DNA of 64,000 bases from Bidens hawaiensis. Its lineage: Eukaryota > Streptophyta > Magnoliopsida > Asterales > Asteraceae. Positions 1 to 12,305 of this stretch are shown here, in pieces; within the stretch, counting starts at the first letter, position 1, and every line of letters starts with the position of its first letter. The stretch spans positions 248,001 through 312,000 of the forward strand of contig JAIQDT010002999.1 of NCBI GenBank assembly GCA_021521415.1, written 5' to 3'. The translations under genes were made by a program, and so were the position numbers. The notes beneath the pieces are model-generated. The model saw only the letters and a program-made list of their open reading frames with translations. It was not told the DNA's origin and searched no databases.

Positions 1-2
1 GC

Positions 3-767
3 GTGTTGGATTTCGGAAAAAGTTGGGAACCTCACTTACCTTTGGTAGAGTTTTCGTATAATAACAGCTACCACGCAAGTATTAAAGCAGCGCCGTTTGA
101 AGCGCTGTACGGACGGAAGTGTCGATCACCACTCTGCTGGGCAGAGGTGGGTGACAGCCAAATCACTGGTCCAGAACTGGTACTCGAAACTTCAGAAAAG
201 ATTGTTCAAATCCGAAATCGCATGGCAGCAGCACGAGATCGCCAAAAGAGTTACGCTGACAAGCGCCGAAAACCTCTCGAATTTCAAGTGAATGACCAAG
301 TGTTACTTAAAGTCTCACCTTGGAAAGGTGTGGTTCGCTTTGGTAAACGAAACAAACTCAACCCACGATATGTTGGTCCTTACCGGATAACTGATCGCAT
401 TGGTCCGGTGGCGTACCGACTGGACCTACCAACGGAACTCAGTGGCGTACACAATGTATTCCACGTGTCCAATTTGAAGAAATGCCTATCTGATGAAACC
501 CAAGTAGTCCCTTTGGAGGAACTGCAAGTCGATGAACATTTACGTTTCATTGAGGAACCAGTCGAGGTTTTGGATTGGGAAACCAAAACGCTCAAGCACA
601 GCAAAATTCCAATCGTTAAGGTTCGTTGGAACTCGAGACGTGGACCGGAGTTCACGTGGGAACGCGAGGATCAAATGATGAAAAAGTATCCTCACCTTTT
701 TGAAGGGCTGACCAAACACAGAAAACCGCGAAACCCGGCAAACCGTCAGAAATCACCGGAGGTATGA
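3..767 (+). CDS. Pol polyprotein, integrase C-terminal part with chromodomain (5' partial)
   Basis: The frame is open from the window edge to a stop at 765-767. It covers the last part of the integrase core, with the SYHASI and [11 protein letters not shown] stretches typical of Ty3/gypsy integrases, then the C-terminal DNA-binding region (GPYRI and [10 protein letters not shown] motifs). It ends in a chromodomain-like segment around [18 protein letters not shown] and FTWEREDQM. In chromoviruses this domain is thought to steer integration to particular chromatin. The protein matches residues 120-373 of the frame at 12227-13348 with only a few substitutions. No break is visible in this part; the rest of the gene is outside the window. 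Confidence 0.9.
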   Translation: MLDFGKSWEPHLPLVEFSYNNSYHASIKAAPFEALYGRKCRSPLCWAEVGDSQITGPELVLETSEKIVQIRNRMAAARDRQKSYADKRRKPLEFQVNDQVLLKVSPWKGVVRFGKRNKLNPRYVGPYRITDRIGPVAYRLDLPTELSGVHNVFHVSNLKKCLSDETQVVPLEELQVDEHLRFIEEPVEVLDWETKTLKHSKIPIVKVRWNSRRGPEFTWEREDQMMKKYPHLFEGLTKHRKPRNPANRQKSPEV

Positions 768-899
768 ATTAAATTTCGGGACAAAATTTCTCTCTACTAG
801 GGGATGATATGACAAACTGAAAATTTATCTTACTTTTTCAGACACTCATCACGAGTTGACTCAAATTTTCGGGACGAAAATTCTTTAACATGGGAATGA

Positions 900-3509
900 T
901 GTGACAATCGTCAATTTCAGGTTAACTCCGTTAACTCAACTCCGTCAATTCAAACTTAAGATCACTGAATCTATAACGCACACCTCATTACATTTAAACT
1001 AGGGTTTAAATGACGCTTAACACTTACTACATGTGTAGTCTTTCGGGAATTGCACCGAAACGCAAACGAGTTGACGCAAACAATTGGTGAATAAACGAAA
1101 AACGTCAAAACAGTAATTATGTGATAATTATGTGTTAGACTTATGTGTTATGTGATAACATGGTTATAAACATTAACTCAAGATGTAAACAAGTTAGTTT
1201 AAGCTAGTTAAGTAATACTTAGAAGTGGAGGGGCCAAAGTGTAACATAGTATTATTATAAATAATAATAATAAACAAACCCTAACTTATTTTTCTCCCCC
1301 ACACATCCCGATCGGACTCCCCCTTGGCTCTCCTTGGCTGCCGTCACCTATACACACACATACAACCATCAATTGCAACTTTTGATCGAAGATTAAGGTG
1401 CTAGGAAGGTATAAACGACTATCCTATGCATCCTTTATACTTGATTTTGATGTTTAATGGGTTAATTGAAAACCCTAGATGGCCGATTTCATGTGTGTAT
1501 GTAACTAATATGATTGTTGTTGATTTGATAATGATTTGATAACTATAATGAATATTGTTACATGTTAATTGTTGTGTCCATGAATTGAGTTCAAACGAAA
1601 ACCCTAATCATGTATGTAATGTGTAATTGATGTGCATGGATAGTGTTTATGGAGTCTAGAGTGTTATATGAATGCATGATGGTTCATAGATAGTTAATAT
1701 GTTGAGTTTCGATGCAAACAGTTTCTGGACAGATTGTGTTATTGATGTTTAAGTGACTGTAACGAAGTGTAAATTTGAAAATTGGTTGAGATTATTGATA
1801 CTGTAGTAAACTAGGTTGAGTCTAGTTTCTAAAGAATATAAATTTGTAATTTTTGGACAAGTAAAGGTTAACTTTTATGATTTTACAAAAACGTTGTGCA
1901 AAGCTGAGCTGTTAGACCTGCAGTTAGGTTGTTTTGTAAATGTTATATCTCATGAACTACAAGACCAATTGGGTTGGTTACACTTCTGGAAGTTAATTCA
2001 TTGAGTTAGGAACCTAACCCAAGTGGTCCTGCATTTATTGGATTTTTCATTTAACGGGATTTTCAAATAACATTCTGTTGCGCATGAATTTGACTGTTAT
2101 GAGTTTGCTGTAATGATTTGATGATTGTGAGAAACCTATGTGAAATAAAAATATAATAAAATATGTTCTGGAAACCTAAGACATATATGCTTTTGTGATG
2201 ATTTTTGGTAAATTAATTGTGATGCTGTGATCGGTGAGATAGTACAATCTTTCAAGTAGAATTTCTGTCTCGGTGAAACTAGCTGCTGAATTTTGTGAAA
2301 ATGCATGAAACATGATACTTGCTATATAATTGATATGTTTTGACCAAATTACCCTTGCGGGGAATAATTGCTAATTGATTGTCATGATTTGACCAAATTG
2401 CCCTCATGGGGAATAATTGCTAGCTAATTGTTATGTGTTGACCAAATTGCCCTTACGGGGAGTAATTGCTAGTAATGTACTTTATGAATACATGACACGT
2501 AAATAATTGCTTACACATGTAACGTATCACAAATACCTTTGTTAAAGTCACACACGATTCACAAACGAAACACGAAACATGTTATGTGCATAGGTATTAT
2601 GTGCTGGGTCTAGAGACTCGATAATATTCCGACACTTAGAAAAATCTCTTTGTTGTTTTAGAACGCTAGAGAGAGTTTTTCTGTGACGCGCATCTTGGTG
2701 AATTATTTTGGGAATACTTCGCAAACAGTGAGTTTCACTTTCCCCTTTTAAACTTTTTAAACGCTTTTCACTTGGGGGAGATAACATACTCCGAAAACGC
2801 ATTTAAGATTTTGTTAATATAGATTATATATCACTTGTAAAGACTAAGTGGCAAACGCGTTAACTAAAGTCCTTCATTCACATCGAACCGTTTAATATTG
2901 GATAATAGCGAGTCATTGTTGAGTAGTACTACTGGGTTTGACAAACCCCACCCAACGCTAAACTCAACTGGAGGTCGAGTGGGTGTAATCTTGGCTAAAC
3001 ACATACCATGGTCTGGATGACCTGGTGGCAAGGCAAATGATAAACAGTTAGCTTCGGTGTCGAACACTTAGTAATACTTGTTTTATAGGCTAGCTACCTA
3101 TAGATATATAATTGACATAACACTATCTGTAACGCAAAACGCTGTAACGCAAAACGCTGAACGCAAACGCTAAACGCTATATTTTTATATAAACTTGTGA
3201 ACTCACCAACCTTGTGTTGACACTTTTAGTTTGTTATTCTCAGGTAGCCGAGGCGGGCGCGCGGTTTAGGTGCTTGAACATTTTTAATTATGCAAAACTT
3301 ATTTTAAACTATTATCATTGGGTTTTAAGTCGTCCTGCGTGACGTAACATTGTTTGCTATGCTTTTACGCTTCCGCATTTAATAACTCGTAAACGTTTTC
3401 ATGGTTGTGAAACTTTGTTTTATGGTTTGATTATAACTAATGATTCCGATCCTGTTAGTTCACACCCTCTGACGGTAAAACTCCGTTAGTGGATTTTGAG
3501 GGTGTGACA
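900..3509 (+). repeat. 3' LTR of Tekay copy 1 (2610 bp)
   Basis: The LTR starts TGTGACAATCG at 900 and ends GGGTGTGACA at 3509, the same ends as the second copy. A TATA-like TTATAAAT lies near 1255. About 60 bp repeated three times, each with GACCAAATT and CCCTT.CGGGGA, lies at about 2338-2470. The minisatellite that is expanded in copy 2 is reduced here to short GTAACGCAAAACGCT units near 3125-3175, which explains most of the length difference. Small ORFs inside it look fortuitous. Confidence 0.93.
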
Positions 3510-4802
3510 GGCATGTTTTGACATTCATATGGACATTTATAATACCATTTTGTCTTTATCGTTCTAGACGACTTCCCTCTCATGATCACATGATTATCCA
3601 TCACAACACCAATCATTCGTGTTAAGACTCAATTCAAATAAACGTAAGTTTCAACCATATCTACACTTTCCTTGCATGTCTTTCCATCTTTTGCCCTTGG
3701 TTTTTAGCATCCTCTTGCGGTGTGACTTTCGGCTCCACATTCATAAAACTTCTGGTTGTTCTTATCTGCATAGGAAAAGTATCTTGTCCTCTCACAGTTA
3801 TCACATACCATGAACTCATCTTCACTTAACTTCTACTTAAGGGTTTTACTTTCATCCTACATTGTAACTGACTTCCTTCCTTTCGAAACCTCGATGTAAA
3901 CCGAGCATCTAGACTTATGAGCATCATCTAGGATTTGGTCTCGAAGATCTCCATGGCTTGGAATCCTCAGGCGACCAAATCTGATTTTTGCATCATAAGT
4001 ATTCTCTTCCAAATCTCGGTGTAACTAGAAAATTCATTCATTTTTCATCTTGCTCTCATCCTTTATAACTTCTACTGTGCCTCGCGGATCTCGCTCATGA
4101 AATCCGAAGTGCTAACTACTTTATACGACTTAATTTCCACGATAACCTATTCACATTTATGGCCTAGTGCGCCGGCGACCACATTAGCCTCACTAGAATA
4201 ATACTTGATTTCACAATCATATTCCTTTATCAACCCTATTCATCTCCTCTGCCTCATATTCAGTCTTTTATGTTTGAAGAAATACTTCAAACTTTTATGA
4301 TTTGTATAGATGGTACACTTTGAAAACTTAGAATATGATTCCTCTTTCTTCAGCGTCTCCAACACTTCTTTCAAGTGTTTGGCATGGTCGGACTTGTTCC
4401 TTGAATAAATCAAAACTATCTTCAATAAAGGCAATGACAGATTTATCCAACATCGGACGACATACCCCATTCTTTATAACCATAAATGATGCTGGAGCAT
4501 TCGTCAATCCAAACGACATCACGAGAAACTTGTAGTATCCATATTGATTCTGAAATGTTGTCTTAAGGATGTCTGCCTCTTTCACTTTCAACTTATGATC
4601 ACCATATCTGAGATATATTCGGGAGAACCAACTAGCACCTTGCAACTAATCAAACAAATCGTTAATCTGGGGCAATGAATATATATTCTTCTCCATAAGC
4701 TTACCCAACTTGCGGTAATCTATACACATTCTCATACTTCTGTATTTTTTCTTCACGAACAACACCGTACACCTTGCGGGGAAACACTTGGCATTAAAAC
4801 AC
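3510..4802 (-). pseudogene. Old Ty3/gypsy pol, RT to integrase remnant (minus strand)
   Basis: On the minus strand, from about 4790 down, the DNA reads as reverse transcriptase with many breaks: a RMCIDYRKL motif near 4730, LQGASWFSRI at about 4640 and [12 protein letters not shown] at about 4510. The region of the catalytic aspartates is damaged (FIED in place of FIDD). An RNase H remnant with TNHKSLKYFF and LNMRQRR follows at about 4330-4240, then a degraded stretch like the start of integrase (LDDAHKSR) near 3930. Segments between these motifs are missing. The region 3510-3800 is too decayed to assign. The other half of this element lies at 16231-17834, separated by the Tekay insertion. 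Confidence 0.82.
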
Positions 4803-5158
4803 TGTGACAATCGTCAATTTCAGGTTAACTCCGTTAACTCAACTCCGTCAATTCAAACTTTAAGATCGTTGAATCTATAACGTACACTTCATTACATTTA
4901 AACTAGGGTTTAAATGACGCGTAACACTTACTACATGTGTAGTCTTTCGGGATTTGCACCGAAACGCAAACGAGTTGACGCAAACGATTGATAAATAAAC
5001 GATAAACGTAAAAACAATAATTATGTGATTATTATGTGTTAGGATTATGTGCTATGTGATAAAACTATGGTCATGTTAACTTATTGGGCAAGTATGATGG
5101 AATGTTCTAGAAAAACAACACTTGGAAAGAAGAGGGACTAGAGTGTAACTTGTATTAT

Positions 5159-5166
5159 TATAAATA
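5159..5166 (+). promoter_or_regulatory. TATA box of the Tekay LTR promoter
   Basis: TATAAATA lies within the 5' LTR, followed about 50 bp later by a pyrimidine-rich CTCTCTCTCCCTCTC tract that could mark the transcript start region. The same box is at 13840-13847 in the 3' LTR. Its place about 360 bp into the LTR fits the U3/R border. Confidence 0.6.
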
Positions 5167-7053
5167 CATCACTAATAAACAAACCCTAACTTATTATTAA
5201 CCTACAACCCTAAATCGGCTCTCTCTCCCTCTCTTGATCCACGGCTGCCGTCCACCTTCATCACACACACACACATCAATCAAGAGATTAATCCAAGAAC
5301 TAGGTGCTAGGAAGGTATACTTGATCATCTCTTACCTCCTTGTTGTGTAATTTTGATGTTTAATGGGTTGTATGTAAACCCTAACTCAGCCGATTATATG
5401 TATGTATGTGATCAATATGATAGTTGTTAGTTGGATAATAGATTGATAACTAGATTGATGTTGTTGCATGATTGATTGTTGTTCTTGATTTGAATTAAAA
5501 CACAAACCCTAATCTTGTATGTATGGTGTGATTTATATGCATGGATAGTAGTTATGGTGTCTAGAGGGTTATATGGATGCATGATAGTTCATAGATTGTT
5601 ATGATGTTGAGTTTTGATGTGAACAGATTCTGGACAGAATATATATACGATGTTTAACTGACTGTAACGAAGTGTAAACGTGAAAATTGATTGAGATTGT
5701 GAGTACTGCAGTAAACTAGGTTGAGTCTAGTTTCTATAAAGTATAAATTCGTAATTTTTGGATAAGTGGAAGTATACTTTTATGATTTTACAAAAACGTG
5801 ATGCAAAGCTGAGCTGTTAGACCTGCTGTTAGGTTATATTGTAAATTCTATATCTCATGAACTACGAGGCCAATTGGGTTGGTTCCACTTCTGGAAGTTG
5901 ACTCACTGAGTTAGGAACCAAACCCAAGTGGTCTTGCATTTATTGGATTTTTCGTTTACCGGGAATTGCAAATAACATTCTGTTGTGCATGAATCTGACT
6001 GATATGAGTTTACTGTAGTGTTTTGATCATTATGAGAAATCTATATGGAATAAAAATAATATAAAATATGTTCTGGAAACCTAAGACATGTATGTTTCAG
6101 TGGTGATTTTTGGTGAATTAATTGAGATGATATGATCGGTGAAATAGTACAATCTTTCAAGTAGAAATTCTGTCACAATGAAACTAGCTGCTGAGTTGTA
6201 TAGGAATGCATGAAATATGATAGTTTTTATATAATTGTGGTATTTTGACCAAAATACCCTTGCGGGGAATAATTGCTAGTTGATTGCCATGAATTGACCA
6301 AATTGCCCTTATGGGGAATAATAGTTAGTTAGTCTTTGTTTGTTGACCAAAATGCCCTTACGGGAATAATTGCTTGTAAGTATGTTATTAATACATGACA
6401 CGAAAGTAATTGCTCACTCGTGTATCGTATCACAATTGTACTTGTTTAAATCACACACGGTTCACAAACGAAACACGAAACATGATACGTGCATAGGTAT
6501 TATGTGCCGAGTCTAGAGACTCGTTAAACGTTCCGATACTTAGAAAATCTCTTTGTTATTTTAGAACGCTAGAGAGTTTTCTACGACGCGCATCACTCGG
6601 TGATCTAATTTGGAATATTCTTCGCAAACAGTGAGTTCACTTACCCCGCTCTTTGAACTGTTTTCAAACGTTTTTCACTTGGGGGAGATAACATACTCCG
6701 ATAAACGCATTTTTGAGATAAACACATATTTAAGATTTTGTTATAAATTATATATATCACTTGTAGAGGCTAAGCGGCACGTAACCCTTGAAGTCCCACG
6801 CATCGAACCGGTTAATATTTGGAATAGCGAGTCACTGTTGAGTAGTACTACTGGGTTTGACAAACCCCACCCGACGCTAAGCTCAACTGGAGGTTGAGTG
6901 GGTGTAATTTTTGGCTAACACTTACCATGGTCTGGGTTGACCTGGTGACGGGCACTTGATAAACAGTCAGCTTCGGTCTCGAACCACTTAGTAATACTTG
7001 TTGTATAGATTAGCTACCTATCGATATATAATTTGACATAACATTATCTGGTA

Positions 7054-7190
7054 ACACTTAAACGCTGTAACGTGGTTACACACTTAAACGCTGTAACGTG
7101 GTTACACACTTAAACGCTGTAACGTGGTTACACACTTAAACGCCGTAACGTGGTTACGCAAAACTTTTAAACGCCGTAACGTGGTTACGC
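7054..7190 (+). repeat. 26-bp minisatellite inside the Tekay LTR
   Basis: Four units of ACACTTAAACGCTGTAACGT plus GGTTAC (the fourth with GCC for GCT) are followed by one longer variant containing GCAAAAC. An identical array is at 15735-15871 in the 3' LTR. Copy 1 has only degenerate short units here, so the array expanded within the family. Confidence 0.9.
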
Positions 7191-7552
7191 AAAACACTTA
7201 ACGAAAACGCTGAACTCAAACGCTAAACGATTTGTCTTATATAACTTGTGAACTCACCAACCTCGTGTTGACCCCTTTTAGTATGTTATTCTCAGGTAGC
7301 CGAGGCGGGCGCGCGGTTTAGGAGCATGCATTAATTGTTAAACATCTTACTCTGCAAACTTAATTTTAACATTTACATTTGGTTTTAAGTCGTCCTGCGT
7401 GACGCAACTTTTGAATTAAGGTTTTACGCTTCCGCACTTATTTTTCATTTAAACGTTTTCTTTGGTTTGGTTATAACTAATGATTCCGATCCTGCCAGTT
7501 CACACCCTCTGACGGTAAAACTCCGTTAGTGGATTTTGAGGGTGTGACAGAT

Positions 7553-7565
7553 TGGTACCAGAGCC
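7553..7565 (+). other. Primer binding site, initiator Met tRNA type
   Basis: TGGTACCAGAGCC lies three bases after the end of the 5' LTR. It differs by one base from TGGTATCAGAGCC, the usual plant site complementary to the 3' end of initiator tRNA-Met that primes minus-strand DNA synthesis. Confidence 0.88.
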
Positions 7566-7725
7566 ATTGGTTATAGCGAACTAGAAACTGCATGCATACT
7601 AGACTATAACCGCGACGACCCATTAGTTATAATGATACGCACTGCATAGGTTTGTGTAGTCTTGAAATCTTATTTCTTTACCTCCTTCACTCTTACGCGC
7701 GCATATACCCGGCTTACCTGTAGGA

Positions 7726-8490
7726 ATGTCGACGCCACCCTCATCATCATCCGATTCGATGACGCATGCTCACGGGAAGGAACCGCAGTTACCTACTGCC
7801 TCGCCACCTCGTGTAGTCCCGGAACTCGAAGCTCCTGCACCAAAGAGGTACCGCCTATCCGGAGGCTTGTATGACAACAACGTTAGCTGGGAATGGTACC
7901 CCAACATGATCAGACGTATGGTCTACCGTGAACAAGTTCCCCCATTGCCTCACCCGAACCACCCTGCTTACCCTAACACTCTACCACCCATAACCGAACC
8001 TGTGGAGCGAGTCCTCGCAGCTGTCGTCTCTTGTTTGGAGCGTGATGTGGGTTACATGCGCTACACAAGAGAGAACGTTTCCAGATTGTTAAAAGACGAA
8101 ACCGAGAATAAGGAGGAGATTGCCCGCATGGCGGCGGCAATGAAAGAAATGCAAGGGGCTAGTGATCAACAGATGAAGGTTATGATGAAGATGCAAGCCG
8201 AAATGATAGACTTGAAAGAGCAACTCCAAGAAGCAAGGACCCGAACTGAGATAGCGTTAGAACGTTGCGATATCCTACAAATGCAACTTGCTCAGAACGC
8301 AGCAGAACCTGAGGCAGAGCCTGAGGCCGAGCCCGAGGCAGAGCCTGAAGTAGAACCTGAAGAAGATCCCGAAGAGGAGCCTGAGGAGGATCCCGAGGAA
8401 GATCCCGAGGAGGAACCCGAAGAAGAACCGGAGGAGGAACCGGCTGAGGAGGAGGCACATTCGGAAGTGTCCTCAGATGACGACATCTAG
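7726..8490 (+). CDS. Extra ORF upstream of gag: coiled coil plus acidic Glu-Pro tail
   Basis: This 254-codon ORF starts with ATG in the leader between the primer site and gag and runs in the sense direction. I do not recognise a named domain. Residues 1-45 are rich in Ser and Pro. Residues 46-110 look folded (YDNNVSWEWYPNMIRRMVYR, then PPITEPVERVLAAVVSCLER). Residues 115-190 form a likely coiled coil rich in Met, Glu, Gln and Lys. Residues 192-247 are a repeated Glu-Pro tract (EAEPEAEPEA, EEDPEEEPEE) and the end is acidic and Ser/Asp rich. Gag follows 245 bp later in its own frame. Additional ORFs in plant LTR elements are known; whether this one is translated, perhaps from a spliced or internal start, is open. 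The acidic tail creates mirror ORFs on the other strand, which I treat as shadows. Confidence 0.7.
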   Translation: MSTPPSSSSDSMTHAHGKEPQLPTASPPRVVPELEAPAPKRYRLSGGLYDNNVSWEWYPNMIRRMVYREQVPPLPHPNHPAYPNTLPPITEPVERVLAAVVSCLERDVGYMRYTRENVSRLLKDETENKEEIARMAAAMKEMQGASDQQMKVMMKMQAEMIDLKEQLQEARTRTEIALERCDILQMQLAQNAAEPEAEPEAEPEAEPEVEPEEDPEEEPEEDPEEDPEEEPEEEPEEEPAEEEAHSEVSSDDDI

Positions 8491-8735
8491 TGATGATGAT
8501 ACTTAGATGGAGGGGTTGTCTCCATCCTAACTATTATTTTTCTATGATTTTAAGGATTGATTGGAAATACTTTGTAGCGAATACAATGGTTTTAATCATG
8601 AATTTCTATTTAGACTAATATGTGGTTGTGATGTGATTTTTTTTTTCTTTCTTACCTATCTCTTATTACATGTATGGTGTGTTGTATATGAAAGAAAAAT
8701 TCATGTTTAACATCTTTATACTGTGATTCTAGGAA

Positions 8736-11700
8736 ATGGCTGGAAGAAACGCTGGACGAGGACGTGGTAACATCAGCATGACTGCAGCTGAACTCCAAAC
8801 TCTGCTGAATGACCATGTCGCGGCCGCTTTAGCCGCACACGTTCAGAATCAAACAGGAGGTCCGAATGGAACGTGTACCTTCAAGAACTACCGTGACTGC
8901 AAGCCCAGTACGTTTAAGGGCACTGAGGGAGCTATAGGCTTCCTGCGTTGGGCTGAGAAGGCCGAGTCGGCCTTTGAGATGTGTAACTGTCCCCCTGCCA
9001 GTAGGGTCAAATTCGCTGCTGGGACACTTGAGGATTCCGCCCTCACTTGGTGGAATTCGAACGTCCAGATCCTTGGATTGGAACTGGCTAACGCGATGAA
9101 CTGGGAGGAGTTCAAAAACATGATGCGAGAGGAGTACTGTCCGAGGGAAGAAATTTCGAAGTTAGAGTCGGAGTTTTGGTCGTTGAAAATGGTGGGTTCA
9201 GAGATTGAAGCCTACACTACTCGTTCGCACGAGTTGGCAGTGATGTGTCCGCGGATGGTGGATCCGCCGAGCAAGAGAATAGAGATGTACATTGATGGGT
9301 TAGCACCACAGATTCAGGGTATGGTGACGTCTTCCAGACCAGCCACGATCCAACAAGCGATCCGTTTGGCTGACAAACTGACGGATCAGGCTGTGACCCA
9401 GGGTGCGTTACCACCGAGGGGTTCGACTGTTAAAGCCCGTGACAACCCGAGTAATGACCACGCCAGCAACAGTAACAACAACAGCAACCCGAACAGCGGG
9501 AAGAGAAAGTTCGACAACACCAGATCTTCATCCTCGAACCTCCCACCGCAACAACACTACCGTAAACCCGAGTTCACCCGGAGCTTTAACACTCAGAATC
9601 ACAACAACAACAACTCCAACAACAACGGTAGCGGGCAGGTTTCGAGCGGATATGCTGGGAAGTATCCAAAGTGCAACAGGTGCAACTATCATCATGTTGG
9701 CCAGTGTGACCGTGTCAAGTGTCAAAGATGCGGAAAGATAGGTCACCAAGCGAAAGAATGTAGAGGAGACCTTGCGGCAAAGGGTGCTCCTAAGCAACTG
9801 ATGACGACTAAGGGATGTTTTGAATGTGGACAGGAAGGTCATTTCCGGAAGGATTGCCCCAAGCTGAAACATAATGACAACAATGGGGGCAATGGAAGTG
9901 GCACTAACGGTGGAGGAAATGGCAAAGGAAGAGCGTTTGTGATTGGATCGGGTCAAGCCCGCAATGATCCGCATGTGGTGTCCGGTAAGTTCCCTATAAA
10001 CGATTATTTTGCTTCCATTTTGTTTGACACTGGAGCTGATAGGAGTTTTGTGTCGAAAGCCTTTAGCCAACTTTTAGACCTTACTCCAACCCCGTTAGAC
10101 GCTAAGTTTCCTGTTGAATTAGCTAATGGTAAAACTGTAGTAACAACTCATATACTTGCGGGATGTAAGTTGAAACTGTCAGGTCATGTTTTTGACATCG
10201 ACCTTATTCCTTTTACGCTTAGTAGTTTCGATGTCGTTGTCGGCATGGACTGGTTATCCGAGAACCGAGCGGAGATTATATGCCATGATAAAATAGTCCA
10301 TATTACCACCCCTTCCGGCGAGATCATTTCGGTCCGAGGCGAGAGAAGCGGCATGACCAACAGCATCATCACCCTTATGAAAGCACAGAAGTATCTACGA
10401 AAGGGTCATCCGGCAATTTTGGCGCAGATTGTTGAGAAACCCGCGGAGGAGAAACGAATTGAAGACATACCGGTTGTGCGAGACTTTCCGGAAGTTTTCC
10501 CGGAGGATTTGCCCGGACTCCCTCCTATTCGTCAAGTCGAATTCCAAATCGAGTTGACACCCGGTGCAGCACCCATAGCACGAGCCCCGTATCGACTCGC
10601 ACCGGCGGAACTTCAGGAGTTGTCCACTCAGTTGCAAGATTTGTTGGATAAGGGTTTTATCCGACCTAGCTCATCGCCATGGGGAGCCCCTGTCTTGTTT
10701 GTCCGAAAGAAAGACGAGACTTTTCGGATGTGCATCGACTACCGGGAGTTGAACAAGGTGACGGTCAAGAACCGTTATCCTTTACCCCGAATTGATGATT
10801 TATTTGACCAGCTTCAGGGATCGAGTTACTACTCGAAGATCGATCTACGATCCGGTTACCACCAGTTGAGAGTGCGCGAAGAAGATATTTCAAAGACGGC
10901 TTTCAGAACACGGTATGGTCACTACGAGTTCTCGGTTATGCCTTTTGGCCTAACCAACGCGCCAGCCGTATTTATGGATCTCATGAATCGAGTATGCAAG
11001 GCGTACCTCGACAAGTTCGTGATTGTTTTCATCGATGATATTCTCGTCTATTCCAAGAACGAGACTGACCACGAAGAGCACTTAAGGATAATTCTGGAAC
11101 TACTGAAGAAGGAACAACTGTATGCTAAACTCTCGAAATGTGAATTTTGGCTTCGCGAGGTTCACTTTTTAGGACATGTGATCAACGAGAATGGTATCCA
11201 TGTCGATCCCGGTAAGGTAGAGGCCATCAAAAACTGGGAAGCACCTAAGACTCCGACTGAGGTGCGACAATTCCTAGGACTGGCCGGCTACTATCGGCGT
11301 TTCATCGAGGGATTTTCAAAGATTGCTCAACCCCTCACCGCTTTGACTCACAAGGGCACTAAGTACAACTGGGGTGACGCGCAAGAATCCGCTTTCCAAC
11401 TATTGAAAACCAAGCTTTGTAGCGCCCCTATTTTAGCCCTCCCCGAGGGAACGGAAAACTTTGAGGTACACTGTGACGCATCTATACAAGGTCTCGGTTG
11501 TGTGCTGATGCAACTCGAGAAGGTTATAGCCTACGCCTCTAGACAACTACGGGTTCACGAGAAGAACTACACGACCCATGATTTGGAACTCGGAGCTGTG
11601 GTGTTTGCTCTTAAGATATGGAGGCATTACTTGTACGGTACCAAGTTTACCATTTACACCGACCACAAGAGTCTCCAACATATCTACGATCAGAAAGAGC

Positions 11701-12305
11701 TGAACATGCGACAGCGTCGTTGGGTCGAGCTGCTTAAAGATTATGATTGTGCCATCAAGTACCACCCTGGCAAGGCCAATGTGGTGGCCGACGCCCTCAG
11801 CAGAAAAGAAACAGAAAAACCCAGACGAGTAAGAGCATTGCAACTTACGATTCATGCCAGCTTACCCGATCAGATTCGCGATGCGCAACTGGAAGCTTTG
11901 AAAGATGATAATCTTCCATCGGAACTCATGCGGGGCATGAGCAAGCAACTTGAAACCAGATCGGACTGGGTCCGATATTTTGAGAACCGGATTTGGGTTC
12001 CACGATACGGAGAATTGAGAACTCTAGTGATGGACGAAGCTCACAAGTCCCGATATTCTATCCACCCTGGCTCAGATAAAATGTATCATGATTTAAAGGC
12101 ACTTTACTGGTGGCCGAACATGAAAGCCGACATTGCCACCTACGTGAGCAAATGCTTGACTTGTGCCAGAGTCAAGATTGAATACCAGAAACCATCTGGT
12201 CTACTGCAACAACCGGAACTCCCAATGTGGAAATGGGAGCACATCTCAATGGATTTTATTACGGTTTGCCTAAGACACCGACGGGATGCGATACCATCTG
12301 GGTGA
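8736..12305 (+). CDS. Gag-Pol polyprotein of Tekay copy 2 (gag, protease, RT, RNase H, integrase zinc region)
   Basis: This is a single frame of 1189 codons. Residues 1-200 hold gag, with the retrotransposon capsid domain ([23 protein letters not shown]). An Asn/Ser-rich linker follows, then two zinc knuckles near 325-380 ([14 protein letters not shown] and [14 protein letters not shown]). Protease is at about 420-520 with active site [10 protein letters not shown]. Reverse transcriptase is at about 615-800 with [25 protein letters not shown] and the catalytic FIDDILVYS. RNase H is at about 900-1020 ([28 protein letters not shown]). The integrase zinc-binding region is near 1100-1145 ([11 protein letters not shown] and CLTC). 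The frame leaves the integrase at about 12262 by a one-base change and ends 14 codons later. The rest of integrase continues in the +1 frame at 12227-13348. Confidence 0.95.
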   Translation: MAGRNAGRGRGNISMTAAELQTLLNDHVAAALAAHVQNQTGGPNGTCTFKNYRDCKPSTFKGTEGAIGFLRWAEKAESAFEMCNCPPASRVKFAAGTLEDSALTWWNSNVQILGLELANAMNWEEFKNMMREEYCPREEISKLESEFWSLKMVGSEIEAYTTRSHELAVMCPRMVDPPSKRIEMYIDGLAPQIQGMVTSSRPATIQQAIRLADKLTDQAVTQGALPPRGSTVKARDNPSNDHASNSNNNSNPNSGKRKFDNTRSSSSNLPPQQHYRKPEFTRSFNTQNHNNNNSNNNGSGQVSSGYAGKYPKCNRCNYHHVGQCDRVKCQRCGKIGHQAKECRGDLAAKGAPKQLMTTKGCFECGQEGHFRKDCPKLKHNDNNGGNGSGTNGGGNGKGRAFVIGSGQARNDPHVVSGKFPINDYFASILFDTGADRSFVSKAFSQLLDLTPTPLDAKFPVELANGKTVVTTHILAGCKLKLSGHVFDIDLIPFTLSSFDVVVGMDWLSENRAEIICHDKIVHITTPSGEIISVRGERSGMTNSIITLMKAQKYLRKGHPAILAQIVEKPAEEKRIEDIPVVRDFPEVFPEDLPGLPPIRQVEFQIELTPGAAPIARAPYRLAPAELQELSTQLQDLLDKGFIRPSSSPWGAPVLFVRKKDETFRMCIDYRELNKVTVKNRYPLPRIDDLFDQLQGSSYYSKIDLRSGYHQLRVREEDISKTAFRTRYGHYEFSVMPFGLTNAPAVFMDLMNRVCKAYLDKFVIVFIDDILVYSKNETDHEEHLRIILELLKKEQLYAKLSKCEFWLREVHFLGHVINENGIHVDPGKVEAIKNWEAPKTPTEVRQFLGLAGYYRRFIEGFSKIAQPLTALTHKGTKYNWGDAQESAFQLLKTKLCSAPILALPEGTENFEVHCDASIQGLGCVLMQLEKVIAYASRQLRVHEKNYTTHDLELGAVVFALKIWRHYLYGTKFTIYTDHKSLQHIYDQKELNMRQRRWVELLKDYDCAIKYHPGKANVVADALSRKETEKPRRVRALQLTIHASLPDQIRDAQLEALKDDNLPSELMRGMSKQLETRSDWVRYFENRIWVPRYGELRTLVMDEAHKSRYSIHPGSDKMYHDLKALYWWPNMKADIATYVSKCLTCARVKIEYQKPSGLLQQPELPMWKWEHISMDFITVCLRHRRDAIPSG

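Larger units (their letters stand above)
1..3509 (+). mobile_element. Ty3/gypsy chromovirus (Tekay/Del type), copy 1, 3' part
   Basis: This is the 3' end of an LTR retrotransposon cut by the left edge of the window. It holds the end of the pol frame, an untranslated stretch with polypurine-like motifs, and a complete 3' LTR. The pol part is nearly identical to the end of the full-length copy at 4803-16230, so both belong to one family and lie in the same orientation only 1.3 kb apart. The LTR is 137 bp shorter than in the second copy. The left target duplication is outside the window; the five bases after the LTR are GGCAT. Confidence 0.93.
4803..7549 (+). repeat. 5' LTR of Tekay copy 2 (2747 bp)
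   Basis: It begins TGTGACAATCG and ends GGGTGTGACA, directly followed by the primer site. Inside are a TATA box near 5159, three imperfect repeats of about 60 bp at roughly 6243-6375 (each with a GACCAAA...CCCTT core), and a 26-bp minisatellite at 7054-7190. The 3' LTR lies 8681 bp downstream with the same internal features. Confidence 0.97.

Noticed and set aside
6610..6897. 95-codon ORF inside the 5' LTR, repeated exactly at 15291-15578
   Set aside because: It exists twice only because the LTRs match. It crosses non-coding LTR sequence, has no motif, and is not preserved in the copy 1 LTR.
8180..8486. Minus-strand ORFs of Ser-Gly, Leu-Phe and Pro-Leu repeats
   Set aside because: They mirror the Glu-Pro repeat of the sense ORF at 7726-8490; composition keeps all frames open.
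9528..10070. 180-codon minus-strand ORF within gag
   Set aside because: Shadow of the gag-protease frame with no start context or motif of its own.
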